Of a stretch of DNA of 64,000 nt, positions 38,001-53,094 are shown one piece after another. How positions within the stretch are numbered: the stretch's first letter is position 1; each line of letters starts with the position of its first letter. The position numbers and the translations under genes were made by a program. The notes beneath the pieces are model-generated. The model did no database searches and was not told the DNA's origin. It worked only from the letters and a program-made list of their open reading frames with translations. This DNA comes from Marchantia polymorpha subsp. ruderalis (Eukaryota; Streptophyta; Marchantiopsida; Marchantiales; Marchantiaceae): contig AP031358.1 of NCBI GenBank assembly GCA_037833965.1, positions 13,648,001 to 13,712,000 of the forward strand. Direction: 5' to 3'.

Positions 38001-39270
38001 TGAAGATTTATGTTTTAAAAAAGTATGGTTCTGGGTTCAGTACAGCCCAGAAGTGCCAGGCGACCGACCAGCGTTCTTCTACGAGGGAAACAGGGACTCG
38101 TGCACTAAGAACTTCCATCTGATAGCCTGATGGTTCAGCTTCAGGACTAGAGTACAGCTCTCCAAATTTCCCGACGACTCGCTGCTTTCTTTGCTTTCTT
38201 TGGGTACCCACACGGACCGCCATCCATGCATCCCCATGTCTACAACACTTCCAGATTTATAGAATTCACTTCACAATTGCAAGTACTGTGAGACCCGCGA
38301 GGGGAAAGCGTGAGGACTCGATTTCGAGCTCTAGCTCAGAGCCCATCCGTTGTTCCATCCCCTCTCAGTCTCGAATGAAAGACCTTTGGATTCATTGCAA
38401 TAAAGTCCGCGGGTCATCATGGTGACATGAGCAACACTTGTCGACCGTGAAGGGAGATTTCATGGTAAGCATGAGCTGACCGAAGTCGAAATGTTTGCAT
38501 TCACTGAAAATTCACCATTTCCATTCAATCTCCAGCCGTACTCGAGAATCTGGCTGTAGGAATTTGCACGCGGAAGCTGAGCGCGGATGAGCGCAGACGA
38601 GGCGGGATGATGCAACAGCAGAGCATCGTGGCGCTGGGACTTGGGGACGTCGGACGAAAGGGAAAGACGCGGTCGGCCGAGCGAATCCGGGGGGGTACGA
38701 AGGCGTGGTCTATTAATCTAATCATTGCTATCACAGCCCAAACGTGGAAAGAATGGCAAACGGATCTAATATCCGAGATTACGAAACCGGACAAAACAGG
38801 GCCGGCCGGCGTCGGACGCATATCGAGCATCCGGTTTCTCGGTCGCCCCTGGCCCGGTTCCCGGTGGTATACGACTCTACGAATGGCAGGCCGGCACACG
38901 CTGTACCGGAGGCTTACAGTGCCATCGGTGGCTCCCTACAAGAACACACTCACCTCCCGCCCGCCACCGGCTCTACGTCTGGCGTGATCCGTAACTAGAC
39001 TAGAGCGTCTCCGCCCGACGTGGTCCGTTGCTCTCGACCGGCGTGCGTTGCACTGCGTCAGCCAACCGCGGGCGCGTCCGCTTTGACTTGGACGCGAGTC
39101 GTCGGTTGGTGGAGGATGACGAACTGGGTGGTGTCCCGGGTCTAGGATCCGCCGAGCCTAGACCGGACCTTAGGTTCGGACCTCCAGATTCCGGCCCTCA
39201 AGAGCGCCACGTAGATGTGTATACGGCCGGGTAGTAGGTGGTAGGAAGAAGCTCACGTACCGTATGAGGA
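38001..39270. other. GC-rich island, no assigned gene
   Basis: The AT-rich block gives way to GC-rich, CpG-rich DNA. A 71-codon minus-strand frame (38008-38223, starting MAVRVGTQRKQRKQRVVGKF) looks protein-like but is unrecognised. Overlapping frames at 38525-38998 are open on both strands, as expected of GC-rich DNA, and are not called as genes. Confidence 0.3.
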
Positions 39271-39275
39271 TTGCG

Positions 39276-39283
39276 TATAAATA
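39276..39283 (+). promoter_or_regulatory. TATA box candidate (TATAAATA)
   Basis: A consensus TATAAATA lies at the right edge of the GC-rich island, about 100 bp before the first small open frame at 39382. Confidence 0.4.
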
Positions 39284-39381
39284 ATTGCGTCTCTGGAGTG
39301 GGTGGGGGGTGGGGGACACTCCCTTTATTTTTCGTTAGAATGCACTCACTTCTCTGGCTCACTCAACTGCTTTATTCTTAA

Positions 39382-39656
39382 ATGGACGGCGATGAAGTGA
39401 GAGCTTGTGGAGCTGACGAATTTCGTGTGCTTCGACATGTCTTCTTGCAATGTTGTCGAGTGGACGGTTTGTTGTCCGGGAGACTTGTCACGTCCATTTT
39501 GGGTCCGAACGCTTTTTGTGTATTTGGTTGAGATTTCGAGCTATGGCGAAAAGCGAAATGAAAAGGGAAGAACATTTGTCGAAGACGAATGTGACGACTG
39601 ACGAGGAAGAACACGTAACTGTTGGAGAGAGTTTGAAGTCTGAATGGAAAGAATAA
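39382..39656 (+). CDS. Possible very small gene with two short open frames
   Basis: Downstream of the TATA candidate, an ATG at 39382 opens 49 codons (stop 39529-39531; MDGDEVRACGADEFRVLRHV at the start). A second ATG at 39543 opens 37 codons (stop 39654-39656; starts MAKSEMKREEHLSKTNVTTD, hydrophilic and acidic). I do not recognise either. Either may be a peptide gene, an upstream frame, or chance. Confidence 0.25.
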
Positions 39657-39659
39657 ATG

Positions 39660-42340
39660 CGTCACTTGTTTAGAAAAAATGTAAAATATGTGCGGAGAAG
39701 ATTGGCTTAAATTGGTGGATGGATGTGTTTGAGTGTGATTTCATCTGAGAGTAATTTTATATTGTGGATAAATTGAATGTTGCAGTTTCGATGCAGTGAG
39801 TAAAGCCTGTGGGCAGAAAGGTTATCGGGGACAAAAGTTCTCAAGCTGCAGAAGCATCAAAGATCGATTTATTCCTGCATCAAGAAACAGAAAACTCCGA
39901 CCGAAATTCGTCATTATTTCACTCTGCTTTTCCTTTCATTCTCGTGATGGGTGATTAAGATCCCTTGAAAAGGGATATTATTAATACAGCAAGAGGAAAA
40001 TATACTACAAAAAAAGAATTTGCTCATGGATTGCAATCCAACCTCCGTAGGATGAACTCTTTCTGGATGCATATTCCGTAATCGTCACAATGTAAGTGAG
40101 ACCTTTGTGCTCTAAAAATTCGATTCCAGTGACAGATTGTAATGACGAGTGTGAATCTGTTTAAATTGGATGATAAGTTAAGCAAGCACTAAGATGAATA
40201 ATTGCACGAGAAGATGATTGTGATAAAACTCAACAGAAAAGAATAATAGTTGCTTCACTGGGGCATCGTTGTTATGTTCAACACCTCTAGATCATACTAT
40301 ATTTTTTAGAGGATCTTCACGTTCATAAAAGCCTAAGCTTTTAACCTCAAGTCTCTTGATGGAATCGTAATAGCGCCCAAAAACACGTACAGACAAAAGG
40401 TGGAAAAAAATTCCTCTAAGATGCTTATTCAAGATAAAAATAAAATTTTACATAAAAATGTATAAAAATTATGTCTAGAGAATGGCCTACATGTTCTAGT
40501 TTCTTTCTATGGTCTCCTCACTTACGTATCAAGTTAAAAGAACGTAAAAGTACCAAATAGGTGAAAAGTAGATCAATGGAGGTCAGCTCGTTTCTTTATA
40601 CTCATCTGAAACACAACCTTATTTTGGATAGTCGAACAATTATCACAAATATTAAATTATCATAGGAATTCAAGACTTTGGGAAAAAGTTCAATCTTATG
40701 CAATTACACCATACATAAATCTGACAAGAACACACCCTCCTATGACTTAGATTACTTTGTTTTATCAACTTTTTTGAAGGCGGTTGTGAGGATCTCGTTA
40801 AGAACCTCATCAACTTTATTTCTAACTGCAAAAAATTAGATGGTATCTCCCCATTGCAATCATGGATTCTTGCATTTCTCTTTGACCTACATAGGTTTAA
40901 TTGAGGTAAAGTTTGCACTTAATAAAAGATCAGATGCATTTTATGCAAGGGCAATTGATGAATCGTATTGCACACTTAGAGAATTCAACTGTTATCATAT
41001 ATTACATAATTTATATGTGCATAATGATGCATCTCCATTAAGATATTTGTTTTTTTATTCATGCTATCAGCAAAATTTCATTATCTTCCTTACGTTTTTT
41101 AACAAATAGATAGACATTGATGTCATTTTATCAAGAATTAACATATTAAACATTAAAAAAATATGTCATTAAGTGCTGATACGTGTGTTTCCTCCCGATA
41201 AATTATATATAACTCACATATCATGTTTCAATTAAAATGATATGAAAGGTCTGGAGATCATGATATTTATTTTAGTAATAACTATCAACTAGGTATATAT
41301 GAAAATTATCAAATTATTCTCTATCGATATGTAATTTTAACTTTAAATGACCATCAAATGACCCTAAGTTTTTTCCACATAATATACCTATTTTTAGATT
41401 TGTTAAAAATGGAAATAGGTCATACTTGAGAAATAAGTGTTGGTTTAATTTATTATTATTTTCATTTAAGATTATCAGTCTTCAATGTCAAGGCTAAAAT
41501 TTTTTTCTTGTCATCGTAGTCACATATTTGATATGGTACTCATGTTTATAAATAGATGTGATCATTTGCAAGTTTTGAACTTTTTAGTACATCCAATGTT
41601 TGAAATAATGACTAAATTTAGATGTTTGAAATAGTAGATATCTAAAGTTGAATAATTGTTGCTGCAATTGATAATTATAAAATTGAACAATTTTAACTTT
41701 TATTTTAAAAAAAAAAATCCAGAAAAATATTGAAAGCAATAAGAATAATGATTCCAGACATGTGAAAATGATTTCATTTGGAGAAAGAATGATCAAGAAA
41801 TTTAAATTTAAATGTGTATTATACAACACAAAGATCATAACATGCACATTGAGTACTGATGCAAAATACATATTAACAGATTTGCAAAAACACATGAAAC
41901 TTTGCGATTCCAATCCAAGCTAGTTTAAATAACTTATATTTTGACATCAATATATTTTGTAAATATATTATTATTAAAGATATTAATTAAAATTTGTGTT
42001 AATTGAATATAAAATTAAATAGAATTTTATTTCTTATAAAAATCTGTATATTCTTGTTGATGCAACGAGAGTATATAGACATCATCATTACCATCTTCAG
42101 TCCAATGACTTAACAACTTCAGACTTTTAACTAATTTGAGCAAATATTTATAACTTTTGTTATGTCTTAGTTTGCTCCTTCAGAATTTTCTACATTTGTT
42201 GTGGTTTTCACTACTTCATGAACAGTGAAGTTTTAAAAATCTATAAAACTTACTCTATCCTATTTATATAACCATCTTGTTTCCTTGTTACTTATATACT
42301 TGATCCCCTTTCTCCTTGTAGCTTTACATACATCCACAAG
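39660..42340. other. Intergenic, AT-rich from about 40.6 kb
   Basis: No gene or recognised element. Frames in 40670-41913 are short, AT-driven and unlike known proteins. Confidence 0.5.
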
Positions 42341-44610
42341 TGACAAACTGTTGGGACTCTAAACATGTGTAAAGCATGGAAGTGCCCACAGATCTTTCAC
42401 TTGTGTGGATACTGTAAGATGTACTTTATTACTCCGGATATTAAGATATATCCGGATTTTTTATCATGCAAGTTAATTATCAACGTGCATAGCATCTACT
42501 GCACATACAATTAAATTGATACGAGTGGGTGCGTAACACTGTGGATCGTCCAAGGCATATTCTTCTGGCTGGACTGCTCATGATATAATAGTGGGAGCAC
42601 AATCTATTAGTATACAAGAACGCCGACCCCTTATTAGAATGTTACGGACGTCTATATTCACTGGACCCTTATGAGTACATCTAAGGAGCGATTCTACGAA
42701 AAACACAAGCCCGACGTGAATGTCAAGAACAAAAGGGTTTATCTTCAGAAGGGCAAATGGTGACAGTCCAGATACCCCCTGCTCTTTTTCCATCGGCAGA
42801 AAAAATGTATATAATATGAACAAACATAAAGAAGAGGGAAACGCAGGAGCAACAACATGGCGAAATAGTGATCCGTTCATGAATGTGAAGCCACCCGGAT
42901 TCCAAACACGACCGGAGATGATGATGGAGGTTTCAGACCATCTAAAATTACATAAAATATATGATCGTACGTGCGCGCACTTTCGCATTCTCTGAGAGCC
43001 GCTGCTTTTGCATATGTTCCTGGTCAATAATTGAACCGGCGATCGACATATACGAATTTATCCACCACTGCCCCAGCACCGGCCAGGCTACTCAGGCCTC
43101 GCTTTTTGCACGTGTCTCCCTGGCTGCTGCTATGTCTGACAAAGTTGTCACTCTGGCCGGCCCGATGCCTAGGCCGAATCTTAATCGCAACGAGGCGGAA
43201 TATTCCCGCCCAGTGTGTGATCGTTTCGGATCTTCGCTCAGCCCTGGTCCCGTGACCTCTCATTCTTTTGTGGGGATCTGAACGCCCAGGATTATCTGGG
43301 CTTCATTTCTCATGCATCCTCCATTTTCCACATGTGGACACCGTCGGAATCTTCTAGGAGAGACAACATTCCGATGTTACCTTGTTCGAGTAAAATCTCG
43401 AGGCAGGGAAGCACAACCCGACCATATTGATGAAGTTGAAGTCATGATCATCTAGTGCTGGGATTCGTGATTAAGTTTTACATATCTATGATCGTCAACA
43501 AGAGTTTACAAGACCATGTTTCTTTGTTATGTCTGTGAGGGACAATTCTGGATGGTCAACAAGAATTTACAAGACGAAGTTTCTTCATTAAATCTATGAG
43601 GGACACTTGTGGAGATGAGTAAGCATGAGATTACGTGAGCTTTCTGGATCAGTTTTACAGACCTTCGAAAGGGAGGAAGCACAGCTTATGCTTGTGCTGG
43701 GGTCCATGATCATATTCAGACATCTGAATGGGATGATGAGGGAAGGATATATGACAAGAGAGGGAGAGGACTGTAAACTGGTCCCGTGACAACAACGTGA
43801 CCGTAGGTAAAGACGAGGGTATGCACTTCTCGAGCTACTATATACGCTACCTAGCACAAGGATATCCACCGCATCGATTTGATTTCGTCGAACGGAGCTT
43901 GAGCTTGGGCATGGTGTAAAAGCCGAGGGGGGAAGCCGTACAATTCTCTTTGTACAAAGTTTGTTGTAGAGACAGAAAGCGAGGACTTTGATTTGATTCT
44001 TTTCAAAAGACTGAGACCTCTGTTCCTGTCTCAGGTCCCAGCAGATCTTTTCCTATAATTCTCTGATTTAAAAAATATCCCAACGAAAGTGAAAGAAACC
44101 CTTGTCTCAGAGTGTTGCATCACAACCCAGACATAAGAGAGGAATAAGCAGTTGCAAAGCTAATCTAAACACTGTAAATCACAGATGTGATCATTTTTGT
44201 TCAGGGATGTCGACACGTCTATGATTCGCTTATATTAGTGTATAATGTTGCTGGGCTAATCTTTTAAAGGAAACCAGTGCTGCGCTAAGAAATATGAACT
44301 ATTGAGTTATCTTAAGTTCATATTACCTATTGCCGTCCTAACCGTGCCTTCGAATTCAAAACAAACTGGTTCATAGCCAAGTCCGCTCAAATGAAAAATC
44401 ATCTTCCGTGTTGGGCAGCAGAGACATGAATCTGATGCTCATTTTCATTGCTTAAAGCTGAACTTTTCATAACAGATATTTGGATCATTATTGGCCTCTG
44501 GGCTCATATGGATATTTATGAAACAATAAATGTACCCTATGCACTTGAACAAATGACAACCTTATGCAAATTCCTCCAGTTGAATACGTCGAATCCACTG
44601 ACTCCTTATT
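42341..44610. other. Unassigned intergenic DNA with small repeats
   Basis: 42433-42456 is a hairpin (TCCGGATAT, 6-nt loop, ATATCCGGA). 43494-43615 holds two ~61-bp tandem copies (GTCAACAAGA.TTTACAAGAC...). Overlapping frames at 42578-43027 (minus) and 42720-42995 (plus) are open in both directions and unrecognised. Confidence 0.35.
43494..43615 (+). repeat. Two diverged 61-bp tandem copies
   Basis: GTCAACAAGAGTTTACAAG at 43494 and GTCAACAAGAATTTACAAG at 43555 start two units that also share ..GTTTCTT.., TCT.TGAGGGACA and TGGA. Confidence 0.8.
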
Positions 44611-46282
44611 GTGTTTAAGGGAGAACACAATTTCAGGGATGGACATCTCAATGCGCTAGACGGCTGTGTACTACCTCCATCACCTTCTTGTCGATCGATC
44701 GAGAAGAGGTGCCACACTTTATACGTGACAAAGATTTGTCCGTCATTACAACGACGGGGTCGGGAGGGGTCATCGCCGCCTCCTCGCTCACCGCCGGAGG
44801 GAGGGGAGGGGAGGGTGAAAATTCAGACACCCATGACCTTCACCGCGAACGTGACTCACAGTAGGCCTGCTGCAGAAGAGTTGCATGCATGCGACCTCGG
44901 GGCGGACCCGAGACCTTGCTTCTATAACGGATGAAGAAGAAACCTCTGCCCAAAGGCTCATGCAAAACCTCAGACACGAAAATGGTGCATGATGATTGCA
45001 AATGCATAAGCTGGGCCTTTGGTTCAGATCTCTACCCCTTTCAATGCGTGACATTTATCCTCTCCCGTACGAGTTTCCACTATTAAATCGAGAGGGAAAA
45101 AAATGGCCCGAGTGCCGTGCAGAATTTACGGGGAAATCCAACACCGCTGCGGATTCCCGAGGAAGAGAGAGGAAGAGAGAGACTCGCAAATGAGCGACGA
45201 GAGAAATGGAATCGAGGCCCTCCATCGCTAGGCCTCATGGAAATCACGTGGTCGGTCCGCCGGGCCTGAGAAACGGAGCAACGCGTAACGAATGACCGAC
45301 GGAGAATGGGCGACGACCGGTAGCTGGCTGGATTCGGGAGCCGAGGATCCGAAGATTTCGCCCCGAAAAAGGTGCCCGAAAGTTGCGCCGTCGCGCAGAC
45401 GACGAGCCCACCTCCACCACCAGCAGCACCAGCACCAACCGTGGTTCCCAACCAGCAGCAGCCCTCGGCGCTGGACCGGGCGGCGTGGAGCCCTCGGATG
45501 CCGTCCGATCTTCCAGATACGGTCGTGGCCTGCGGGTCGGCGGCAGCAGCAGCCCTTCTTCACCAAGGAGGGACGGTCCGGCAAATGCGAAAGAGATCTC
45601 TTTCCGCTGGCTGCTGGCGTAATCCGTGCGGTGGCGAGGGATCCCGTTCCCAGTCACCGGACGCCCGGACGACCCGGTTCTCGTCCGCCTCTGACCCGGT
45701 CCGAGGAGGAGCGTTGGAGCTGTGGCCCAGGGAGCACGCACCGTGCGAGGGCGGGAGAGCAAGGGACGGAACCGAGCCACTGACCGACTGACTGCCTGGG
45801 AGCGACCGCGTGCGTGTGGCCGCGGCGGGACCTACAGAACTGGCGGTCTCGAGAGGCGGTCTGCGAGTCCGGGGTCCGGAGAGCGGAGGACGGAGGACGG
45901 AGGACGAAGACGGAGGGAGGAATTCGATGGACGTTTCGGGCGAACGTTTATAAGGCCGCAAACGTTCACCTCTTAAAGCGGGTCCTCCAGCTCTCGTTCT
46001 CTCATCCATCCCCCTCGATCCTCAAGGACCTCCACCACGACCACGACCACAACGACGACGACGAGGAGCTCCTCCCAAACCGAATTCCTTGCTCCTTCTT
46101 CTTCTCCTCGTTGTGACACGAGCTTCCCCATTGTTTCTGCTGCTGCTGCTGTGACCTAGATTGGCCCTGTGGCTGCAGAAGAGCGAGATTTCTCGATAGA
46201 GATTGCGGAGATTTAATCGTTTGTTCGTCATTTGATCGAGAGAAGAGCGTCGCTTGCATTGCGTTTAGTGGGTCGAGAAAGC
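44611..46282 (+). promoter_or_regulatory. GC-rich upstream region and 5'UTR of DAHP synthase
   Basis: GC content rises toward the gene. Many overlapping frames on both strands at 45083-46009 reflect composition. The 5'UTR probably covers the last few hundred bases, with a GACCACGAC-type run near 46030-46065 and a CTG/CTT-rich run near 46136-46152. No TATA box was picked out. Confidence 0.35.
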
Positions 46283-48692
<2,410 letters not shown>

Positions 48693-51600
48693 AAATCTGA
48701 TGACGTCTCGTGTCTGTGAATATTTCGGCGTTCATGCGTAAGAAGCATTTCTTTGGCAGGCTGCCAGGAAGGTAGTACTAACACATTGAATTCACTGCGG
48801 TTGCGAGCTTCTGAATCTCAGTTGATTGGACAGATTGATCTGAGTTTTGTAGGTGTAGAGGATTCGGGGCGTACAATCGTGATTCACCTAGAGCTAGGTA
48901 ACCTGGCCCAACATCCTCGTGATGTCCCCATCCGTCCAAGCCGTCTCTGTGGAGTAGTCGTCATAGTAAAAGAATCCCCATGGGAGACCTGTAAGAGCAA
49001 GAGATAGTACACATTCTCATAATTGGAGTTGTGCAACTAGATTATCAACTCAGTACTTTCGGAAAACCTTGAAGAAAGTATTCTCTAATTGTATATCTAT
49101 GGTTTGGAAAACAGCAATTCTTTCTGGGCTATCATTCACAAATATGCGATCTCTCTAGCCTAGAGTAATGTAGACAGCCTAGTCGCTTTCGTTCGTGGAA
49201 GCGTTTCTATCATTTCATAGGAGAATGTAATTTGGACTCCCAGTCTACTTAGAAATTAATACAAAAGATTTTCTAAATATGCGGAATATGAAGTGGACAG
49301 CTACTTTCTGTCTTACCATGATAGCGATTACGTCACTGATCTCCGTCCACGCTCTAGCTTCAGCTCTTTTTATTCCTTCTGCATGACGTCTTCTTGTGGT
49401 CCCACTTGTATTACGCTTGAAAGTTCGCAAACTTGGACATGCTTGTGGAGTTGCTAGATCTTGTCACGTTCTGTTGTCCCTATCAGTGCACGTGAGAGGT
49501 CTGTGGAATTTGCTGTTTGAATCTCGGGGCTAAGTGCTGACCAATACACTCTTCTTGACGTATAGCTTCTCTCCTTGTGGGCCACGACTTGTAAGTATAT
49601 TTGAGGGAGAATATTTCTCGGAGAGTCGGAAGGAAGACGATTGACGAGCGTCTAGCTGTTTTGGCATATTTATTGGGAGAAATGCATGAAAGACAGCTAA
49701 AGCTGCCCTCCAACCAGCCAGCCGTATCTCATTCGCGAGGGTCTGTTACACATTGTTGCCAAAGTTCACATTGTTGAAATTCGTTGGTTCTTAGAGTCCT
49801 CACTGCTGTAGTCAAAAGCCCAAGAAACGTAAGGACGTTTGCTAAGCTGGTGACGTCTCTTCGTATATTCCCAAGATTCGTACTTGGAGCAGATCGGAGT
49901 TTAGTCGTTGAAATCCCTATCCTGTATCTTGAGTGAGAATTCCGTGTTCCTTTCACTACTTTTGTGTGAATTGGTCTACGATCGCGCACGAAGAACTGTG
50001 TCGCTATATAAGGACATGACGTGCGAGGTAATGCAAATGATAGTACCATGATGGTACTACCATCCAGGGTTTGAGACTTTCATGTACACAGCTCACATAT
50101 CCACCATAATGAGAAGACTGCTAGATTCTTGTAAAGATACCAGTATCTAAAGTCACACGTCGGAGATTTAAATGAGAGAATATACGCTACACTATTCTGA
50201 TGTTGAAGTAATAGGTAGTAGCCTACCCAAATGATGATAACTGATTACGTAGCTATTGACTGGTACGGAGGACTTTTAGGATGGAAATGTTATATCGTTT
50301 CATATCCAGGGTCGAAAACAAGACCTCTTGTTCTGATGACTTTATAAGTTACAAATCTACAGGCCTTTGATACTAGAGTCAATATGTCGACTTGAGATTT
50401 GTCAGCTCGAGAGGGAGGAGTGCGAGTAACTGCACTGTATGGCCCAGTTCTAAGTCTTAGGATAAGGAATTTTGTTGGAAGGTACTATCGTGACACAGAC
50501 AGCCACGAGTACGTAGCAAGTCCAGCGCCTCCTCCTCCTCCTCCCCCTCCCCCTCCTTGCTGGCTTTGCCCCTTGTACTGCATTAGATGCCGTAGATTGG
50601 GCTCCACTCAAGTCTCTTCTTATGCAGAACAACGCGAACGGTTGGTAATTAGAGGGTCCTAGCGCTTACAATCGTGTCCATGAATTCTTCTGGTTTCAGA
50701 GCCTTCGTTTCACTTAGTATCGCTTTAGCTGCGCGTCCTCTCGAGATTAGTGTCACCAGTTTCTTATAAGGCCACTTGCTGCTCCTCCACTAGCCTCTGT
50801 CAACTCAAGGATCTTGACTCCAGCGGATGCTGGATACACTCTCATCAAAATGCTTGATATCTCCCATCTCTTTCTTTGCATTCCACCAATCTTCGGCTTT
50901 CCTCGTCACTTTCCACGTTTCATCATAGACTCTCATGTCCGCTCCCTTCACCCAATCCCATTCAATTGAATCTCCTGTACTTTCATGTCTTCTCTTTCTG
51001 ATCGGAGACTTTGCTTGCGTCCTGTTATGTACTTCGTAGGGTCTTGAACGCCAGGCGTGATTCCTCGTGTTTTGTCATATACTGAACATGGGAACTGAGT
51101 TCCCATACGACTGATATTGAGGAGTACAGGTTCAAAATGGTTTTGATAAATGACACCACCAGGTTTTAAGAAATTGACACGTTTACGTGAATTTGATATC
51201 ACGACTGAAACAGAACAGTTAGGTGTCCATACCACTCCACTCGTCAGAACATGGACTTGCGTGGATTGCCGATGTAAGAAGCACATCTTAAAGCACTCAT
51301 GCACTCATACCGGCAGCCGCAAGAAGAGCTGGAATACGAGATAACAAGTTCCGTAATGAACTCTCTTGAAGTTCGTAGGGCCGATCGCCAAACGCAAGCG
51401 GCGAAGGCAATTACATCACATGCCACATGATCGGAAACCCTGAAAGCTCCTCGAAGATATATGGGCTATGTATAGCTTAATAGGCATGGGGGACCTGCTA
51501 ACTCATGAATTCACGTGCAGGACACTCGAGGACATCAGAATTGCTCTTCAGAGTAGATTTATGGCAGATGGATGCAAGGCCCCTGAACCTTAATGAAGGA

Positions 51601-52968
51601 GTCCTCGGACACCCAGAGGAACTGCACTGACAGGTAGCAAACCAGATCCCCCACTCAAAACCTCACTCGTCTTCGATCTGGCATTCTCAAGCATAATTTG
51701 AGGGTGTTCACACGGGGGTACTCGTTACATTGAAGTTCCATATCCTTCTCTGTCACAAGAACGGCAACCAATTCGTAAGTTGTTCGTTAGGTCATCACCA
51801 GGAAATGGATATGAAGCTTGTTCTCCAACGTGAGACGGAAAGTGTGAAGTCTGTCAGCGAATGAGTAATTAAAAGGTTTTTCGGTGGCTGGTGAATCGGT
51901 GGTGATGCCTGGTAACTCGGAGCTAAACTAGTTCATGACAGCACACCTTTCATGACACTCTCTTCTTCTTCTGGTCCTACTTCCATCCCGTCTTCCACAT
52001 GCACTCATTCCGTTCATAATAGCACAGCTCAGGCTATGACAGGCTCATTCTCTGTAGAGTGGAGCTCCGAGGATCAGCATGTTCGCTTCAGGTCATCACC
52101 AGTCTCCACTAGTCTCCACCATCCACTCCTTTCATTCCTTCTTCATGTACTCGTACTCCCCGTTTCCTGCATGCCTTTCTTTCTTCCAAGCATTCCGTCG
52201 TCCATGCCACCGAAGCTTGTGCGTCGCATCCTCGAATTCTCCCTTCTCCTCATAGAAAATTTGGACTCATATTCAACACCAAAATCTTCATGGCTTTTAC
52301 GGATTGCATTCACTTTCATTCACAGGTCAATGAATGAAAGTGTATAGAATGCCCGAGACGTATCTCTAAAAGTTTCAACAGCCGAAGCTTTGTTGATGAA
52401 ATGCACATTTCCTAGGCTTGCGAACAGGGCACGAAGAAAGGTGACGGCCGCCTTTCGAACTCCCCTCACGCAGACTGAAGAATAGAAAGTCTGACAATTG
52501 TGTCATCCGGTCTTCACTATTACTTTGCTGCACTCACAGAAACCATCCATTGAAAATTCTTTGACAGTTACCTCCATGGGACTCTTCACTTCCGTGTGCC
52601 AAGTATCTGGTGGCTGGCCTCCAGTCACGACAAGAGACACTAAACGGAGGCTTCAGTGCCAAGAGATCCAAATGATCTAAAAAAACTCAATCTCGAGTGT
52701 CAGGAAGAATTGCATTTCCGAATGCAATGTGCTCCTCGGCTCCAGGTTGCCAACTATTCAAGAGCAGTTTGCACTTTGCTTCTGAGACATGGCCGAAGGT
52801 TGATGAGATTGACCCTTACTGGAACAGTTTCAACAAACACAGTTCGAGTTTCTAGTTCACGCTATCTGGCCGACGAAAGCTTACACTGTGATTTGATCAC
52901 GTGTGCCGTGTGTGCTAGGAAGAGCATGCATGCTGCTGCTTCAATGAAATTGGGCATCCTCCACTACA
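48693..52968. other. DAHP synthase 3'UTR and unassigned intergenic DNA
   Basis: No recognised gene. Features seen: a (CCT)n-rich run at about 50528-50555 and a perfect hairpin at 52311-52342 (12-bp arms CACTTTCATTCA / TGAATGAAAGTG, 8-nt loop). A 131-codon frame at 51952-52347 is low in complexity and unrecognised. Confidence 0.35.
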
Positions 52969-53094
52969 GATTTCTTCAATCAGCGTCAGAAAGTTGTTGA
53001 ACTGGTGACACTGTCGGGCCTCGGGCTTGTTCTGAATGAACTCCGGTGGGGACAGATTGCTCTGTTGCGTGAGCTACCATCACGACGTGACGAG
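52969..53094 (+). other. Exon-like open segment, unrecognised product
   Basis: After CCACTACAG (acceptor-like) the frame from 52969 reads DFFNQRQKVVELVTLSG, LGLVLNELRWGQIALLRELP and SRRDE, and stops at GAG|GTTAGT, a good donor. Its composition is protein-like, with alternating hydrophobic and charged residues. No family is recognised and no partner exon could be assigned, so it may be a relic. Confidence 0.25.

Noticed and set aside
42578-43027. Frames open on both strands (42578-43027 minus, 42720-42995 plus)
   Set aside because: No family is recognised, splice signals are lacking, and neither strand is favoured.
45083-46009. Many overlapping frames over 100 codons upstream of DAHP synthase
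   Set aside because: All frames on both strands are open at once because of high GC. Translations are Arg/Pro/Ser-rich and unlike known proteins.
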